Shown here: in pieces, positions 1 to 11,149 of the stretch
How the letters are laid out: each line of letters begins with the position of its first letter
How positions within the stretch are numbered: the stretch's first letter is position 1
DNA from: Acanthosepion esculentum
Lineage: Eukaryota; Mollusca; Cephalopoda; Sepiida; Sepiidae
Length of the DNA stretch: 64,000 nucleotides
Direction: 5' to 3'
Assembly (NCBI GenBank): GCA_964036315.1
Contig: OZ038498.1
Span: 5,249,778 to 5,313,777 of the forward strand
Program-made: the position numbers and the translations under genes
The notes under the pieces: generated by a model
What the model was told of the DNA's origin: nothing
The model's input: only the letters and a program-made list of their open reading frames with translations
Database searches by the model: none

Positions 1-188
1 GAAGAACATTGTCAAGAATTCAATATTTATTCCATCTCTTGCAATCTTTGCATTTTATATTTTATATTGTCCTTTTGAAATTATAGAAAGTTTACTTGGC
101 AATAAAATTATCAATTATGATCAACAATTGGTTAAAACCATTTTTCTTAACTATATATCTATATATCTCTATATATATCTATATTTTT

Positions 189-189
<1 letters not shown>
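1..189. other. AT-rich leader, no gene seen
   Basis: AT-rich sequence with no open frame of note, no repeat I recognise and no RNA-like structure. It leads directly into the CT/TA microsatellite. Confidence 0.5.

Positions 190-256
<67 letters not shown>
190..256. repeat. (CT)n(TA)n compound microsatellite
   Basis: About 30 bp of CT dinucleotides pass without a break into about 35 bp of TA dinucleotides. The same CT-to-TA junction recurs at 16594-16668. The open frames over it are low-complexity translations. Confidence 0.97.
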
Positions 257-257
<1 letters not shown>

Positions 258-438
258 CGGTTCTGCTTCCACAGCAGGCCTGCGTGGTTCTGGTTAATGT
301 GGGTGCCACCATGTTCTGCTTCGATCAAGTCCGACATAGCTTTGCGCTCAGAATAGAACGTGAACACCCAGAGTCACGGAGAGCCGAGCATGGTGCGCCA
401 TCAACCTAGACAGCGACAAAGGGTAACGCCGAGTTCAC

Positions 439-860
439 TTATTGCCTGGGGAATAGCCCGGTGCCGAAGTCCGGACAGTCTCTGTCCAGGTGACTGGTCT
501 TGTTGCACAAATAACAACGTGTACGAGTGATCTGCCCTATCCGTACGCAGTCCTTCGTTAAGTGATTGCACTTATAGCATGTAGCAGGTGCACCGCAGCT
601 TCGTCCGTCATAAGCGCCCGAGCTCGGACCAACAGCTCCTCGAGAGACATATCATCCATGGAGGAGGAGGACCGTAGATGTCTCTTCACGGGGCCAGGAA
701 GCCCCCGCACGAACACGCATGCCATTGTACGGTCTGAGATTCCCCCGAAAAGGACAGACAACTTCCGCAAATCCGTCACATCCAAATCTACAGTCTCATC
801 CGGACGCAGCACACGTGCCTCTCAAACTTCTCGTACGCCGTGAATGTGTCAGCGGTTAAG
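439..860 (-). pseudogene. gag: LTR-retrotransposon Gag remnant (capsid end plus zinc knuckles)
   Basis: Decayed fragment of a retrotransposon Gag, the protein that packages element RNA into particles. Read on the minus strand, 812-558 encodes a capsid-like stretch containing LSVLFGGISD, FVRGLPGPVKRHL and LEELLVRARAL, a pattern I associate with Gag of metazoan LTR elements. A second frame (about 600-439) carries two nucleocapsid knuckles: CYKCNHLTKDC, which is three residues short of the usual CX2CX4HX4C spacing, and CYLCNKTSHLDRDC, which fits it exactly, followed by a stop at 439-441. The capsid and knuckle parts lie in different frames, and a further shift occurs near 812, so the gene is dead. 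No protease or reverse transcriptase follows. The family call is good; the clade (Ty3 or BEL type) is not settled. Confidence 0.72.
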
Positions 861-951
861 GCGGTGATAGATAGGTTCCTTGATTCGGGCCGTGTCCGAT
901 TTCTCATCCTGGGTCAGTTGTTGGTAAATCGGATTGCTCCCCCGGTTAGGC

Positions 952-952
<1 letters not shown>

Positions 953-1026
<74 letters not shown>
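953..1026. repeat. (GA)n microsatellite
   Basis: About 74 bp of nearly pure GA dinucleotide at the upstream edge of the gag remnant. Confidence 0.97.
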
Positions 1027-1030
<4 letters not shown>

Positions 1031-1248
1031 AACTGCCACGTCTGCTCGCTTCCACTTCCAATTTTTGTGGTCATCGTCATGTGCAAATGACCGACGTTCA
1101 TAAAAAGACTTAACGTCAGTCATGTACCTTAGACCTCTCATAAACAGCAGTTCGGCAGGCCAGACCACTCGGGCGCTTTCAGGTAAGTGCGAATATCTAT
1201 CGTCACACACATATATGTATATGTTATGGTCCAATATCCTCGCACCAC

Positions 1249-1527
1249 TGTTATGGTCCAAGGTTAGGACCAAGGAAGAACAACACGGACACAAGAGTAG
1301 AAATAACAAAGATATATTAAACATAATAATAATACAAGAAGTTGAAGGTGTTAGTATGACTGCCAGTCTGGTTTAGAGTGAACTACTATTTGTCTCGACT
1401 CGAATCTGTCTCGACTCGAATCCGTCTCGACTCGTTACACTTCCGTTCTATCGTCTCTCTTGAGAGGCGCAGTCTTTATAGTATCAGGAAGAGCTCATTA
1501 TATCATTACAGGTAAGATCCGATAACA
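1249..1527 (+). repeat. Solo LTR, family A (copy 1, diverged)
   Basis: Begins TGTTATGGTCC and ends in TAACA, matching the two better copies at 36770-37013 and 37084-37324. Shared internal blocks include GAACAACAC, CACAAGAGTAGAAATAACAA, GTGTTAGTATGACTG and CTTGAGAGGCG. This copy is longer (279 bp) because TCTCGACTCGAATC is repeated about three times in tandem near 1395-1437. The TGTTATGGTCC start also occurs once more at 1222, so the left end may be duplicated. I see no target-site duplication, partly because the right flank is AT microsatellite. Calling it an LTR rests on the TG...CA ends and on the paired copies elsewhere. Confidence 0.6.
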
Positions 1528-2084
1528 ATATATATATATAATATCGCACATTCAGAGCTGGTGTTAATAAAATAGTGCCTCGATGAAGATATAAGCTATA
1601 AATTATATATTAATAATAAACTAGCGTGACACCTGGAATTTCCACGGACCGATTAATAGAATGTGTAGTAAACAATCAACTCGTTCTACATATATGTATG
1701 TATAAAATAGGGCATTGAAGAAGGAGCTATTAAAATCTCTAGATTTATAATAGAATGAGATACTTAGGCAGCAAATAGTAAAAATGGCGTATATTTGTAC
1801 AGGTATATTTACAAATACATAAAGTTTAGCTATTAAATATATTCTTTTTTTAACATAAAATACTCATAGGCTGGAAAAATAGAAAAAAAAACACATAGAG
1901 AATATATGGGAGTGTCCACCATATGTGCAAATATTGCCAACCCTAACCAGTCCGTGGTACTCCTCCTTCCCAACATAGATTCATGCCAGTTTCCTCTGAT
2001 ATGAATACAGAAAACAATAGACCTATATATGTACTATATAATACATGCCACATATAGTTTCCTCTTTTGTAAAGATATTCATTA

Positions 2085-2126
<42 letters not shown>

Positions 2127-2292
2127 ACATATAAACCAAGGATACGTACCTAATGTAATCATGGGTCTCCAGAATTTCTGAAAGCACTCCACTCCTTCAA
2201 GTCAGTACCTCTCAGCAGACAATGTTCTTAGTAACAGCTTGCCCCCTTCTCCTTCCTAGTCTGTCTGTCACCATCACATTAACCCTTGCATC
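1528..2292. repeat. AT-rich spacer with (AT)n(GT)n microsatellite at 2086-2126
   Basis: No gene recognised. The stretch is AT-rich with one AT-to-GT compound microsatellite. The segment 2140-2292 probably belongs to the Helitron whose helicase remnant starts just beyond it, but I cannot place a terminus. Confidence 0.5.
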
Positions 2293-3504
2293 TTAGAGTT
2301 TGCGATCTCTAGCGTATGCAACATACAATTGCCCATGACTGAACACTGGCTGAGGTAAGAACAATCCCACCTTCTCAAATGTCTGCCCCTGTGACTTGGC
2401 ATATGACAAATGGACAAGACACTGGGTTCTCTCCAAGGTGAATGGCAAGTTAGAGTCATTTGGAGCCAGATTTATTCTGGGGATGAGAGCAAGTCTTCCA
2501 AATAGTGAACCTCTAATCAAAAAACGCTCAATTGAATGTTGATGCATGGCTACCACTTCCAGTCTTGTACCATTGCAGAGTCCATTCTGGATTGAAATGT
2601 TATGAAGAAGCATTACTACTGAGCCGGGTTTTAAAGTCAATTTATGAGGAGGCATTCATGATGGTGTAAAAGAGTTTAGAAATTCAAGTGGGTGGCACTC
2701 AGCCTCAACAGAATCATCTGTCAAAACTTATCTGAACTATAATAGATGCAGTAGTCACCTAGAAGTTGTCTCAAAACTTCTTCATTGATCAAGAGGCAGT
2801 CTGAGTTCTTTGGAGAAAGAATTACTCTGCTCTTTCTTTTTTCCTCAGATGTATTGTTGAAGATATCATCCACCAGAGGGCGCTATCAACGCATGAAATT
2901 CGAGGCATTTCTATGTCATCAATATCAAGATTAGAATCTTGTGAAGCTGCTGATGTTCTAACATGCAAGAGCCAGGCTGCAAATTCCCTTTGATCTGCTG
3001 TTGTCCTGATATTTTGACTTAATCTGTATTGGATGAAAATCAGCCACAGGTGAGGATTTTTATACAGATTTCAATGATTGCCAGACGAGTTCCTATTGGC
3101 AATATGGTTAGAACTCGCCTAAAGTCTCCCTTCAAGAGCACAACTTTGTCACCAAAAACAGCAACAATACCAGTGATATCTCGCAAGGCTTTTTCAATAG
3201 CATGAAGAGCAAAATGAAGGGATCATAGAAGCCTCATCCAACATAATCAAATCCAGGTTTCGTAAATAATTTGTATGGTCTGAAGCGGGTGGTACATTAC
3301 AAACGCTGGCCTCCGTGAGTGGGACAAGCAATTTGAACTATGGATAGTCTTTCCACGTGACAGTAGTGTAGAGGCAATACCTGTCCAAAGATCACTGCAC
3401 ACCTTGCAGTTGTTCCTTTGCAGATAAGTAATTATGGTATTAAACATATAAGTTTTACCACAATCTGCTGGTGCATCTACATAGAAAAACAAAAAAAAAG
3501 GCAA
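2293..3504 (-). pseudogene. Helitron-type PIF1 helicase remnant
   Basis: C-terminal part of the RepHel protein of a Helitron, a rolling-circle transposon; the helicase unwinds DNA during transposition. On the minus strand the order of motifs is right for a PIF1 superfamily helicase: Walker A as APADCGKTYMFNTII (G of GxGKT degraded), then IASTLLSRGKTIHS, Walker B as LIMLDEASMIP near 3240, motif III as KVVLLKGDFRRVL near 3125, and the C-terminal block with MLLHNISIQNGLCNGTRL and SQGQTFEKVGLFL, ending YVAYARDR near 2295. The parts lie in at least three frames with stops between them, so it is a pseudogene. No Rep (HUH) domain is seen upstream, where the sequence becomes AT-rich. Confidence 0.85.
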
Positions 3505-3798
3505 AAATAATTACATTTCCTGAAAGTTATTAATTTCAAATGTGAATGAAATAAAGTCTAAACGCAATTAAATTAAACATTAAATTTAAAATTGAATTTA
3601 AGTTTATCTTTCAAACGTTTTTACTTCAAAACAACTCTAACCAAAAAAAAAAAAAAAATAAAATAATAAAAAGAAAAAGTAAAAAAAATAAAATTTTTAT
3701 GAAATAAGATTTAAATATAAAAATATTTTGAAAAGAAATTATAAAATGTCATGCAAATTAAAAAAATAAGAATTTTAAATAGAAATTTACTAAGAAAG
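3505..3798. other. AT-rich, A-run-rich spacer
   Basis: Very AT-rich with runs of A near 3640-3690. No coding or repeat signal beyond base composition. Confidence 0.5.
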
Positions 3799-4097
3799 AT
3801 AAGTGTTGTGGTAGGATCCACCTAATCTGCATAGGTGACTACCGACTATATAAATAATGGTTGGTACCGGAAGACAGGGGGAGCGAATACAGAGATCCAG
3901 CTAGAGACTCTGCCCGACTGCGACTTAGTCAACACATTCTCCAGGAACGTCTTCCCAGAAATATACAGAAATACTATATGTAAATATTGTGTACACTTTC
4001 TTGTTATAATACATTCTTGTTCTAAGTACATTTTGTGTTGCATTATTATTCCATGCATTAGTCGAGATTCAACAATGAGTCAAGACTCAACAATAAG
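3799..4097 (+). mobile_element. Solo LTR (289 bp) with 5-bp target duplication
   Basis: The LTR runs from TGTTGTGG at 3804 to ACTCAACA at 4092, with TG...CA ends, and is bounded on both sides by the pentamer ATAAG (3799-3803 and 4093-4097). It holds a TATA-box-like TATAAATAA at 3848-3856, followed by a more GC-rich transcript-like segment. A solo LTR arises by recombination between the two LTRs of a full element. The exact 5-bp duplication makes the insertion call strong. The retrotransposon family is not identifiable because no internal region remains. Confidence 0.82.
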
Positions 4098-4891
4098 TTA
4101 AAGTAAAAAATATTTTTCTAGAATTAGATTCTAATTAGTTAAGTGAAACTAAAAATAGAAAATAGGTTGTAAAATATGTAAACAAATTATGTTTACTACA
4201 ATTTCCTGAAAAACAAAGATCTCAAAATTATTTTCCTTCATTTCCTAATACGTCCTGAAAGTTTCATTAAAATCCGATAATTATTTAATTTTTGAAAGAA
4301 TTTCCAAATCAATGTTTTTCACCTGAAAAATAGGCGCAAAAACACTAACGTAAATATGACCCGGCCCGCTGACTTAAAAAAAAAAGATTTTACCAAAATT
4401 TCAAAGGTTCTAGAAAGGAATAAAAATTTATTAAAATAATAAAAAAATACTTTGGTCTTTTCTCTTCCTTTCTCATCAGGCTATGGTGTTTTTCGGCGAA
4501 AAAGTGGAGGTACATACACAAAAAAATACGAGATAATACAAAACACGAAGAAAAAATTGATGAAAAATGGACTGTTTTAGGCATCCTTCATCGCCGTTCC
4601 TCTAACTGCTTTGGGGTGGGTGAAGCTGAGGGTGTTACTCTGAAAATCGCCGACATTGGTTGACGGCAAGAGTGAGAATGCAGTGGGTGAGGGTGTTTCT
4701 TTGAAAATCGCCGCAAGTGAGACGCTAAAATACAGATTAGTACTGAAGAGAGTGTAATGAACGCACTAAGTAACTAAGGAAGGAACAAGTATAATTATAA
4801 TAAGATATACATTTTTCCTCATCGGTAGCACAACTGTAAGTTTCATGCCCAATGCAATCTTCTTTAAAACTGACTGTTACTTAATTTAAAT

Positions 4892-4897
<6 letters not shown>
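4098..4897. other. AT-rich region, no gene recognised
   Basis: No coding homology seen. A segment near 4600-4740 repeats GAGGGTGTT and GAAAATCGCCG twice in direct order. The end, GTAACTAAGGAAGGAACAA near 4770, resembles the sequence just before the AT microsatellite at 33945, so it may be part of a dispersed repeat. Confidence 0.4.
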
Positions 4898-4929
<32 letters not shown>

Positions 4930-4935
<6 letters not shown>

Positions 4936-5082
4936 TTAAAGACATTTATATATATTATGTTTAACGTTCTTTTTATAGATACAAGTATTTAAGCAAATGC
5001 TCTGTTTTATAATATTTGCTTAAATACTTGTATCTATAAAAAGAACGTTAAACATAATATATATAAATGTCTTTAAATAAAT
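4930..5082. repeat. Perfect palindrome: 69-bp arms, 15-bp loop
   Basis: Bases 4930-4998 and 5014-5082 are exact reverse complements over 69 bp, separated by 15 bp. The left arm is preceded by an AT microsatellite (about 4898-4930). The arms are AT-rich but not simple repeat; they contain TTAACGTTCTTTTTATAG. It could be a very young foldback MITE or the product of a hairpin-mediated inverted duplication. No coding potential. Confidence 0.93.
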
Positions 5083-5122
5083 TGTCGGACTATGTCCAAT
5101 TCAAAAAAATATATATATATAT

Positions 5123-5272
5123 CGGACTAAAATAATAGTGGAACAGTCCATATTATTTACGGTTTTTGTGGGTTTTTTTTTCATTTATTTACGCTTATTT
5201 TGAACTTTATTTATTTACATTTTTTTAAAATCCCATAAATAATATGGCCTGCTCCACTATTATTATAGTTCG

Positions 5273-5273
<1 letters not shown>
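5123..5273. mobile_element. Foldback MITE-like element with about 37-bp TIRs
   Basis: The ends CGGACTAAAATAATAGTGGA and, on the opposite strand, CCGAACTATAATAATAGTGG are inverted repeats about 37 bp long with a few mismatches, extending to TCCATATTATTTA. The core is T-rich and non-coding. The element is embedded between AT microsatellites on both sides (5107-5122 and 5274-5332), so any TA target duplication is invisible. No transposase. Confidence 0.75.

Positions 5274-5332
<59 letters not shown>
5274..5332. repeat. (AT)n microsatellite
   Basis: About 58 bp of AT dinucleotide between a foldback element and the DUF4817-type transposon fragment. Confidence 0.97.
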
Positions 5333-5334
<2 letters not shown>

Positions 5335-5640
5335 TGTGTATCAAGAATACCGTTACAAACTTTATTCATATAAACATATGTCCGAAAATCCTTCGATTTT
5401 GAGTTTAAAGGAAGTTTACGGTAGATGGCGCTGTATTGCCATGTAGATTAGGTTACATTCATCATCTGTGAGTTAACTGAGAAGTGTTCCGTTTAACAAT
5501 GGCAGGATATTCACATCGTGAGCAGGCAGATATGATTTTTACATACGGCCACGAGAATGGTAATGGACGCGAGGCTGCACGTCTGTATCAAATTGCTCGG
5601 CCAGAAATTCCCCGTAGACCCTGTATAAAATGGGGTCGTG
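5333..5640 (+). mobile_element. DUF4817-type mariner element fragment (left end)
   Basis: Left terminal part of a cut-and-paste transposon. It begins ACTGTGTATCAAGAATACCG, followed by CCTTCGATTTT and ACGGTAGATGGCGCTGT, then a coding start at 5500 giving MAGYSHREQADMIFTYGH and REAARLYQ. This is the helix-turn-helix start I know as DUF4817 of arthropod and mollusc transposases. Minus-strand relatives lie at 21427-21872 and 27237-27400. Homology ends near 5630, after which the frame runs into unrelated sequence; no DDE catalytic domain and no right terminus are present. Confidence 0.68.
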
Positions 5641-5830
5641 TAGCTGTTTCCCGAGACGAGACTCTGCCCTTCGACATAGCTTCGTCTGGGGAGCCTCTCT
5701 GTCCGGAGGCAAAGAGTTTGACCAGCACAGCTGGAGATGAATCTCCAACTGCAGACCAACATACAGTATTTACTACTGTATTAATGTGAATGGAGACATA
5801 CCCATTATCGTCCCTACGTATGCTACAACA

Positions 5831-5891
5831 GTAACCCCTTGCGACATTGTGGCTTTATTACCTTGCTTGGGGTGAACTCGATTAAAAAACG
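5831..5891 (+). repeat. LINE 3' tail fragment
   Basis: Contains AACCCCTTGCG, TGGCTTTATTACC and TTGCTTGGGGTGAA followed by ATTAAAAAA. This is the same 3' tail found at 9005, 13315, 15005 and, inverted, at 12340, 15515, 60290 and 61680. Only the last 60 bp of the element is present here. Confidence 0.7.
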
Positions 5892-6755
5892 TGTTAAGGT
5901 GATTAGTTTGAGTATATACATATGCATACACCCATACCTATACACGTATCTTAATTCTGGACACAAACCGACAACTTAACAAAAAATTAAAAGTTACTAA
6001 AAGATCGTCAGTTTTAGTTATTTATTTTTATTTTTTTAGAAATGTACTTATTTCGGGGATTTTCTGACCTTTGCACATATTCACCCCAATTGGCAACTCT
6101 ACCATGTATCATTATAGGGCCTAATATTGTCGCCTCAATACATATATTTCATCAGCAAATTGAATCTTTCACACTTCGCCTTCAGTTTACGACACCAAAA
6201 ATAATACAGGCTAATAACAACTTCTCATCCGTCATGGTTCATTGCTAGCGCCGCGGTGGAGACTTCTGAGCCTTTGACGTGTGATTTGCTTCTTACACAC
6301 AAAACAATTGGTTTTAACAGTCGGGGTCCATTTTTTGTGTGTCAAAGGTCAGAACACTTGTTAGAGCGATGAGAAACAACTCAAAGTGTTATGACAGCTC
6401 TGTGTTCAATTCCATTAATTCACGCATGAACAGTCAACGCGTGTTATAAGTAGATGTGTGCGCGCCTGTGTATATACGCGTGTTAAAGTGAGTGCTGCGT
6501 ATATGTATGCGCGTGCATGTGTGCATGTGTCTCCATGTATATGTTTCTGCCTATGTGTGTTCGTGTATGTTTGTACATAAGTTAGTATACGTAGTTTTAC
6601 TTGGCGTGGACCCAGAAAAAAAATAAATAAGAAACAGGAAGAATCAGTCTTCGAGATGAAAATCAACATGTGAAATCTTATTTATTACCTGGGTTCGAAT
6701 ATCGACCAAGAAACCGGTGGGAAATAAGGCAACACATTTAGGCACTGACAGTGGT
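5892..6755. other. Non-coding region with GT-rich low complexity
   Basis: No gene recognised. Bases 6440-6590 are a diffuse TG/CG-rich tract on the plus strand, resembling a decayed GT microsatellite. The rest is unremarkable AT-rich sequence. Confidence 0.45.
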
Positions 6756-6767
6756 TATATATATATA

Positions 6768-6843
<76 letters not shown>

Positions 6844-6913
6844 CATACACTCTATCTCTGATATTGAGCACTTTATCCCATAAATACAGCACACTTTAAA
6901 ACTATATTTCTGC

Positions 6914-6974
<61 letters not shown>
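6756..6974. repeat. Two long (AT)n microsatellites
   Basis: AT dinucleotide tracts at about 6756-6840 and 6916-6974, separated by 75 bp of unique sequence. Confidence 0.95.
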
Positions 6975-6977
<3 letters not shown>

Positions 6978-7869
6978 GAAAATGGATTAAATCCGACAAA
7001 AATGTAATATATTTTCTGTTTATACGTTATTTTTTACGACGAAATTTATCGAACATTCAGGCCGGTAAATGTAAATAATACTGTTATAATTTTTCATATA
7101 GAGAAAAACAATTTACTCACTACGAAGATGCAACTTCGTTTCAGTGCATTTAAAGTTGCACTTCGACAGGTGAGAACCAAAATGGTTATAAACAATTCTG
7201 TTTATAATGTTATATTTATGTTTATTCTGTATAGAAAACAAAGACATAAACATCCGGGCATGTGCACTTTAGAGTCCTTTCTAAGGAGGGGAAGGCAGCC
7301 AGGAATCGAGAAATCAGAGGAGGGGATTGAAGAGTTAAGATTAGTTTCTCAGAGAGCTAGGATGTCCAGAGACTTTTCGAAGAGGAACGATTCCCCACTG
7401 CAGAAGTTGGTGCGAATACCCCGGATGTTGGAGAAAGAAAGTTTAAGGGGTTTAGGTGTTTTTTTGTTGAACTGGTTTAGGTTTATATCTTTGGTTGTTT
7501 AAAGTCATGATGTGTTAGATTGGTAAGGGAAAGGCCCAGGGTAATAGTAGCGGTCGGTCATCTAATGTAACACGCACAGGAAGTGAACTGGCGCTGACTG
7601 CAACATAGTGTGGCCTCGGAGTTGCCACCGGAGCTGCTTGCTGAGACACTCTTCTATGCGCGACATGGCACTGCAAGAACTCCGATATTATGCAACTGTT
7701 GAACCGAGCAGCCTTTCAAGACGCTAAGCAAGAGTTCGGGCTCCTAACTACCAGTTGGCAACAGCAACCAGAAAACTGCCAACTCGGTACGCTCAGGATG
7801 AAGGGACGTTGCCACCATCCACGCATATCATAAAAATTAATGACAGCACCACTATTAAGGCTAGAGAAA
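6975..7869. other. Unassigned region with one 124-codon open frame
   Basis: An open frame at 7128-7502 (plus) has a charged middle (GRQPGIEKSEEGIEELRL) and a hydrophobic tail, but matches no family I know and has no splice or start context that would make it convincing. The following 300 bp are GC-richer (TTGCCACCGGAGCTGCTTGC) and may belong to the SINE-like element that ends near 7985. I make no functional call. Confidence 0.3.
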
Positions 7870-7985
7870 AAGAAAGGAACCGGGAATCCCTTCCTAAACA
7901 GGAAACAAGTTATGAGCCTCTACTCCTGTTCAAGAGAAGGGGGAAGAGTATGAACCGGGCGATAGGAGAGCCTATCTAATCCCAT
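7870..7985 (-). repeat. SINE body, minus strand
   Basis: The reverse complement (CCTATCGCCCGGTTCATACT, TTGAACAGGAGTAGAGG, TTCCCGGTTCC) matches 14866-14970 on the plus strand, where the same body continues into the LINE-type tail. Two copies in opposite orientation support a dispersed short element. No tail is seen next to this copy. Confidence 0.6.
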
Positions 7986-8739
7986 TAAAAAAAATGGCAA
8001 ACAACCCCGAGTTTAATTTACAAATAAATTATTTCAAATATAACTTATTTGGAGAATCAAGCTGCGGCCCACAGATGTTAGTAATTATCTGCCCTTGAAT
8101 CAACTATAATTTATGCACATACCAAAGGTTAAGAAATATGTCATCTGAGAGTCTAGCTTAAGGTGCGAAATGTAAGATTTCTTTTGACAATTCCTGGAAA
8201 CCAGTGGCGAACTGGGTTTTAAATTATTGTCTTCCAGGAGATAAAGGGGTTCACCCACAACTACAACGCTGTAATTTAATTTTTATAACGAATAAATAAA
8301 TTAAAAAAAAAAATACATAGGAAAAAAAAGGGCGTAATTAAAATCTTTGTGGAAAAATTGATAATAATTTACAGTGCACATGTACTGTACATATTACTAG
8401 AAGTAGATACCAAATGTAAATACAGAAAGTTATAATTGAATTTTTTTATTTATCTTTTTTTAACTTTATAATTGGTTGATTTAAGTAGTTTACTGCACAA
8501 TTTACATATTAACAATTCAAAAACACAATAGACTATTGTATGCAGTTCATTATATTAAGAGCAATCGTTTGTGTTCCCTAGGTGAGCATTTAGTTTTAAA
8601 GATCGTCTGAAAAAATGGACAGAAATCCCTAATTTCCGCATGCAAACTGATTTCAAAATATATTGAAACCAGAATTCTAAATATGAATCAACACAAGCAA
8701 AATATGCAATTATATTTTTACTGTATTCGATAAGCTTCA

Positions 8740-9066
8740 TGTCTCGTACATCTCACCTGTGGAACTCCCTCCCTTATTCCTGTTTCCCTGACAAATATAA
8801 TCTCCAACTATTTAAGTGTAACGTCAATCGACATCTCCAGTTGCCTTGATCTATCCACTTCCCTTCTCCACATCCTTTCACTTTTCATTCCTATCTGTTC
8901 TCGCTCCAAATCTTCTGTAACCCCCTTGCCTTGATCGATCCACTATCTTTCTCCATATCCTCTCCTTTACCACTCCTATCTGCTCTTCCTCCAAACCTTC
9001 TGTAACCCCTTGCGTGCTAGTGGCTTCCAGCCTTGCTTGGGGTGAAAAGCTTTAAAAAAAAAAAAG
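8740..9066 (+). mobile_element. 5'-truncated LINE copy with duplicated 3' UTR
   Basis: Starts within the end of a reverse-transcriptase ORF: translated words such as LWNSLPYSCFP(D/N)KYNLQ and FKCNVNRHLQLP match the better copy at 15639-15974. It runs through a 3' UTR to the tail TTGCTTGGGGTGAAAAGC and a poly-A stretch at 9054-9065. About 80 bp of the UTR (GATC(T/G)ATCCAC...TTCTGTAACCCC) is present twice in tandem, at about 8848-8925 and 8930-9010. A dead retrocopy. Confidence 0.78.
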
Positions 9067-10363
9067 TGTAAAAATTGTAAAAGATTTAAAAAAAAGGTAT
9101 AATGAATAAAATCTTACACCATTTATTAGATCATAATTATTAAAAACAAAAATAGATAAAAGTGTTATAAAAGTTTTATTTAGTTGTGTAAAAATGTTAA
9201 AATTTCGTGCATTTTTTATGGCTTTTCAGACACGAACAGCCAAACGCCAAGATCCTTGCGAATTTATTTTTTTTGAATACTCGGAAGGGGATTTTTACAT
9301 ATATTTTGGCTGGAGCCTAATTTTATGACCCCATTGAGAATAAAAAGGACTGTTTATGAGCAGTTGGGAGAGAAGGGAAAAGAGTTGTAAAGAAAACGGC
9401 AGAGCATCAACTTCGGCCGGGGCATTTTTCACAAGACATTACTTAAAAGGACAGACATTACATAAAAGGACTGAACATGCTTTGTTTCAATGACTTTTGT
9501 TTCAATGACTTTTGTTTCGTTATTATTAGTTACTTTGTTCAATAAATAGTAACAGATAATATTCAAATGCGTGAGAAACATTCTGGACGCTAATGTTTGA
9601 AAAAGTTATTTAATTTATTTCTGACGAAAGATCGGGGCAGATCTGAAATATCAAAGGACAGTCCAGTGAGTGGTTATAAACCTGACGAGACAGATCCAAG
9701 GCAGATTCGTACGACAAATTTCACACCTCAGAAGCTACAAGAATTTGCCTACGTCAAATCCCCTTCGAGCTGTGCGGTCCTTTACAGAGCTGTTACAACA
9801 AAGGTTGATGTCATTTAAAAGATTGTGCTTTGTGCCATATTGTGAATCCTCTTACTCCGAGTTTTCCCTTATTTTTCTATTTTTCGATGGATATATTTTG
9901 TATATAAATCCGTTGGTCTTATAAACATTGTTGCTGACTTGTATCTTTTCCTCTTTCTGAGTGGAATCATTTTATTGCCTCATCAAAGTGTTATCCTGCC
10001 CAAAGAAGCACACAAGGGGAAATCTTTGTACAACCCTTGATTTGTACTTTTCCAATTTGTAATTGTAAATAAATATTGTTCCTTTTAAAGACTTGCGCAA
10101 TGGTCGTCTTGTTTTTAATGTTGCGGCTCTTGTCTGACACAAGAACTTGCTACTTGTCCATATACAATTTGTGAAGCTTCAGTAGTTAATTTAATAGCTT
10201 TTCCACACCTTGCGAATGTGCAGGTAAATTCAGGCTCCAACGTCGTTCCATGAATTAGAAACACTTACAGTTCCTTATTGAGAAAAAAAATCTTCAGAAA
10301 GTTCACAAATTCTACAATATTATGTCAGAGGTTAATCAAATTTGACGCCCAGTGTTTTATTTC
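9067..10363. other. Non-coding region, no feature recognised
   Basis: AT-rich sequence. GACTTTTGTTTCAATGACTT is present as a short tandem duplication near 9485-9520. An AATAAA signal occurs in GTAAATAAATATTG near 10068, and could end a transcript, but no coding exon is evident. Two overlapping short open frames at 9597-9924 show no homology I recognise. Confidence 0.35.
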
Positions 10364-10406
10364 AGATTAAAAAATTACATTCATCAAGAATGTAATTTTT
10401 TAATCT
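10364..10406. repeat. Perfect hairpin: 19-bp arms, 5-bp loop
   Basis: AGATTAAAAAATTACATTC and its exact reverse complement flank ATCAA. It is not followed by a T run and is too AT-rich to assign as a terminator or structured RNA; it may be a local inverted duplication. Confidence 0.9.
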
Positions 10407-10617
10407 TTTCTTTGATTGCTTACTATTTCAGAAACAAAAGTATTTTTATTAGAAAATTGACCCATACTTGGCTATATTTTTGTTATGTAATTTGAATTAA
10501 ATTTTACTCAAATTTCACTTAAAGTTACTCTTGTAAATTAACATAACTAATTAAGTATGGATAAATGTTTACTTATAAAATGGACAATTTTTTATAACTT
10601 CTTCCCACACCTTCCAT

Positions 10618-10872
10618 TCATCTGACTTCAATATTGAGAAAAGAATATTTTTCTGGAAGCAAGACGAAAGCATTGTGCTGTAACTTCTTTAAAGAAACAT
10701 TCTGTATTTCGGTCGAATGTTGCTTTATTCGCTGGATCATGTTGAAGATATACAGTTGTTGGTTATGAAATTTAATATCCCTCAGTGCTATACCTCGATT
10801 CCAAAATCGACCTGCCGTATTAAACATGAGTAACTGATAGTGTGCAGATGACATTATCAAGTTTTTATTCAT
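10618..10872 (-). other. Unassigned 84-codon open frame
   Basis: Encodes a mixed-composition peptide with MFNTAGRFWNRGIALRDIKF and a basic C-terminal half, so it is not low complexity. I do not recognise it. It could be a fragment of a transposon protein or an exon; no splice context was convincing. Confidence 0.2.
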
Positions 10873-11149
10873 TTTTATTACTAAACGCTTGTCCGGGTTT
10901 ATTTCTTTATTGTATTTTTATTTGATATAGGGACCCACTGTATCAGGGGCCCACTTGCCATCGGGTAAGCTGACACCCTGACCAGTCCGCCACTGATGCT
11001 GGACGACACTGATACTTATCTGATACGGACAAGTCCAGGATTAACTCGTCGATCTGTGTCCCGTATCAAGAGAATAGTCATCCGTCTTTGTCAAGCTATG
11101 AAATATTTAAGCAATATATCAGAAGAAGGTATTGAAGGAAAGAGAGAAG

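Noticed and set aside
4930..5082. Rho-independent terminator or microRNA precursor
   Set aside because: Bacterial terminators do not apply here; a perfectly paired 69-bp hairpin is too long and too perfect for a typical animal pre-miRNA and looks like an inverted duplication.
7512..7572. 60-bp LTR-like segment starting TGTTAGAT and ending GTAACA
   Set aside because: Too short for an LTR, imperfect ends, and no target duplication.
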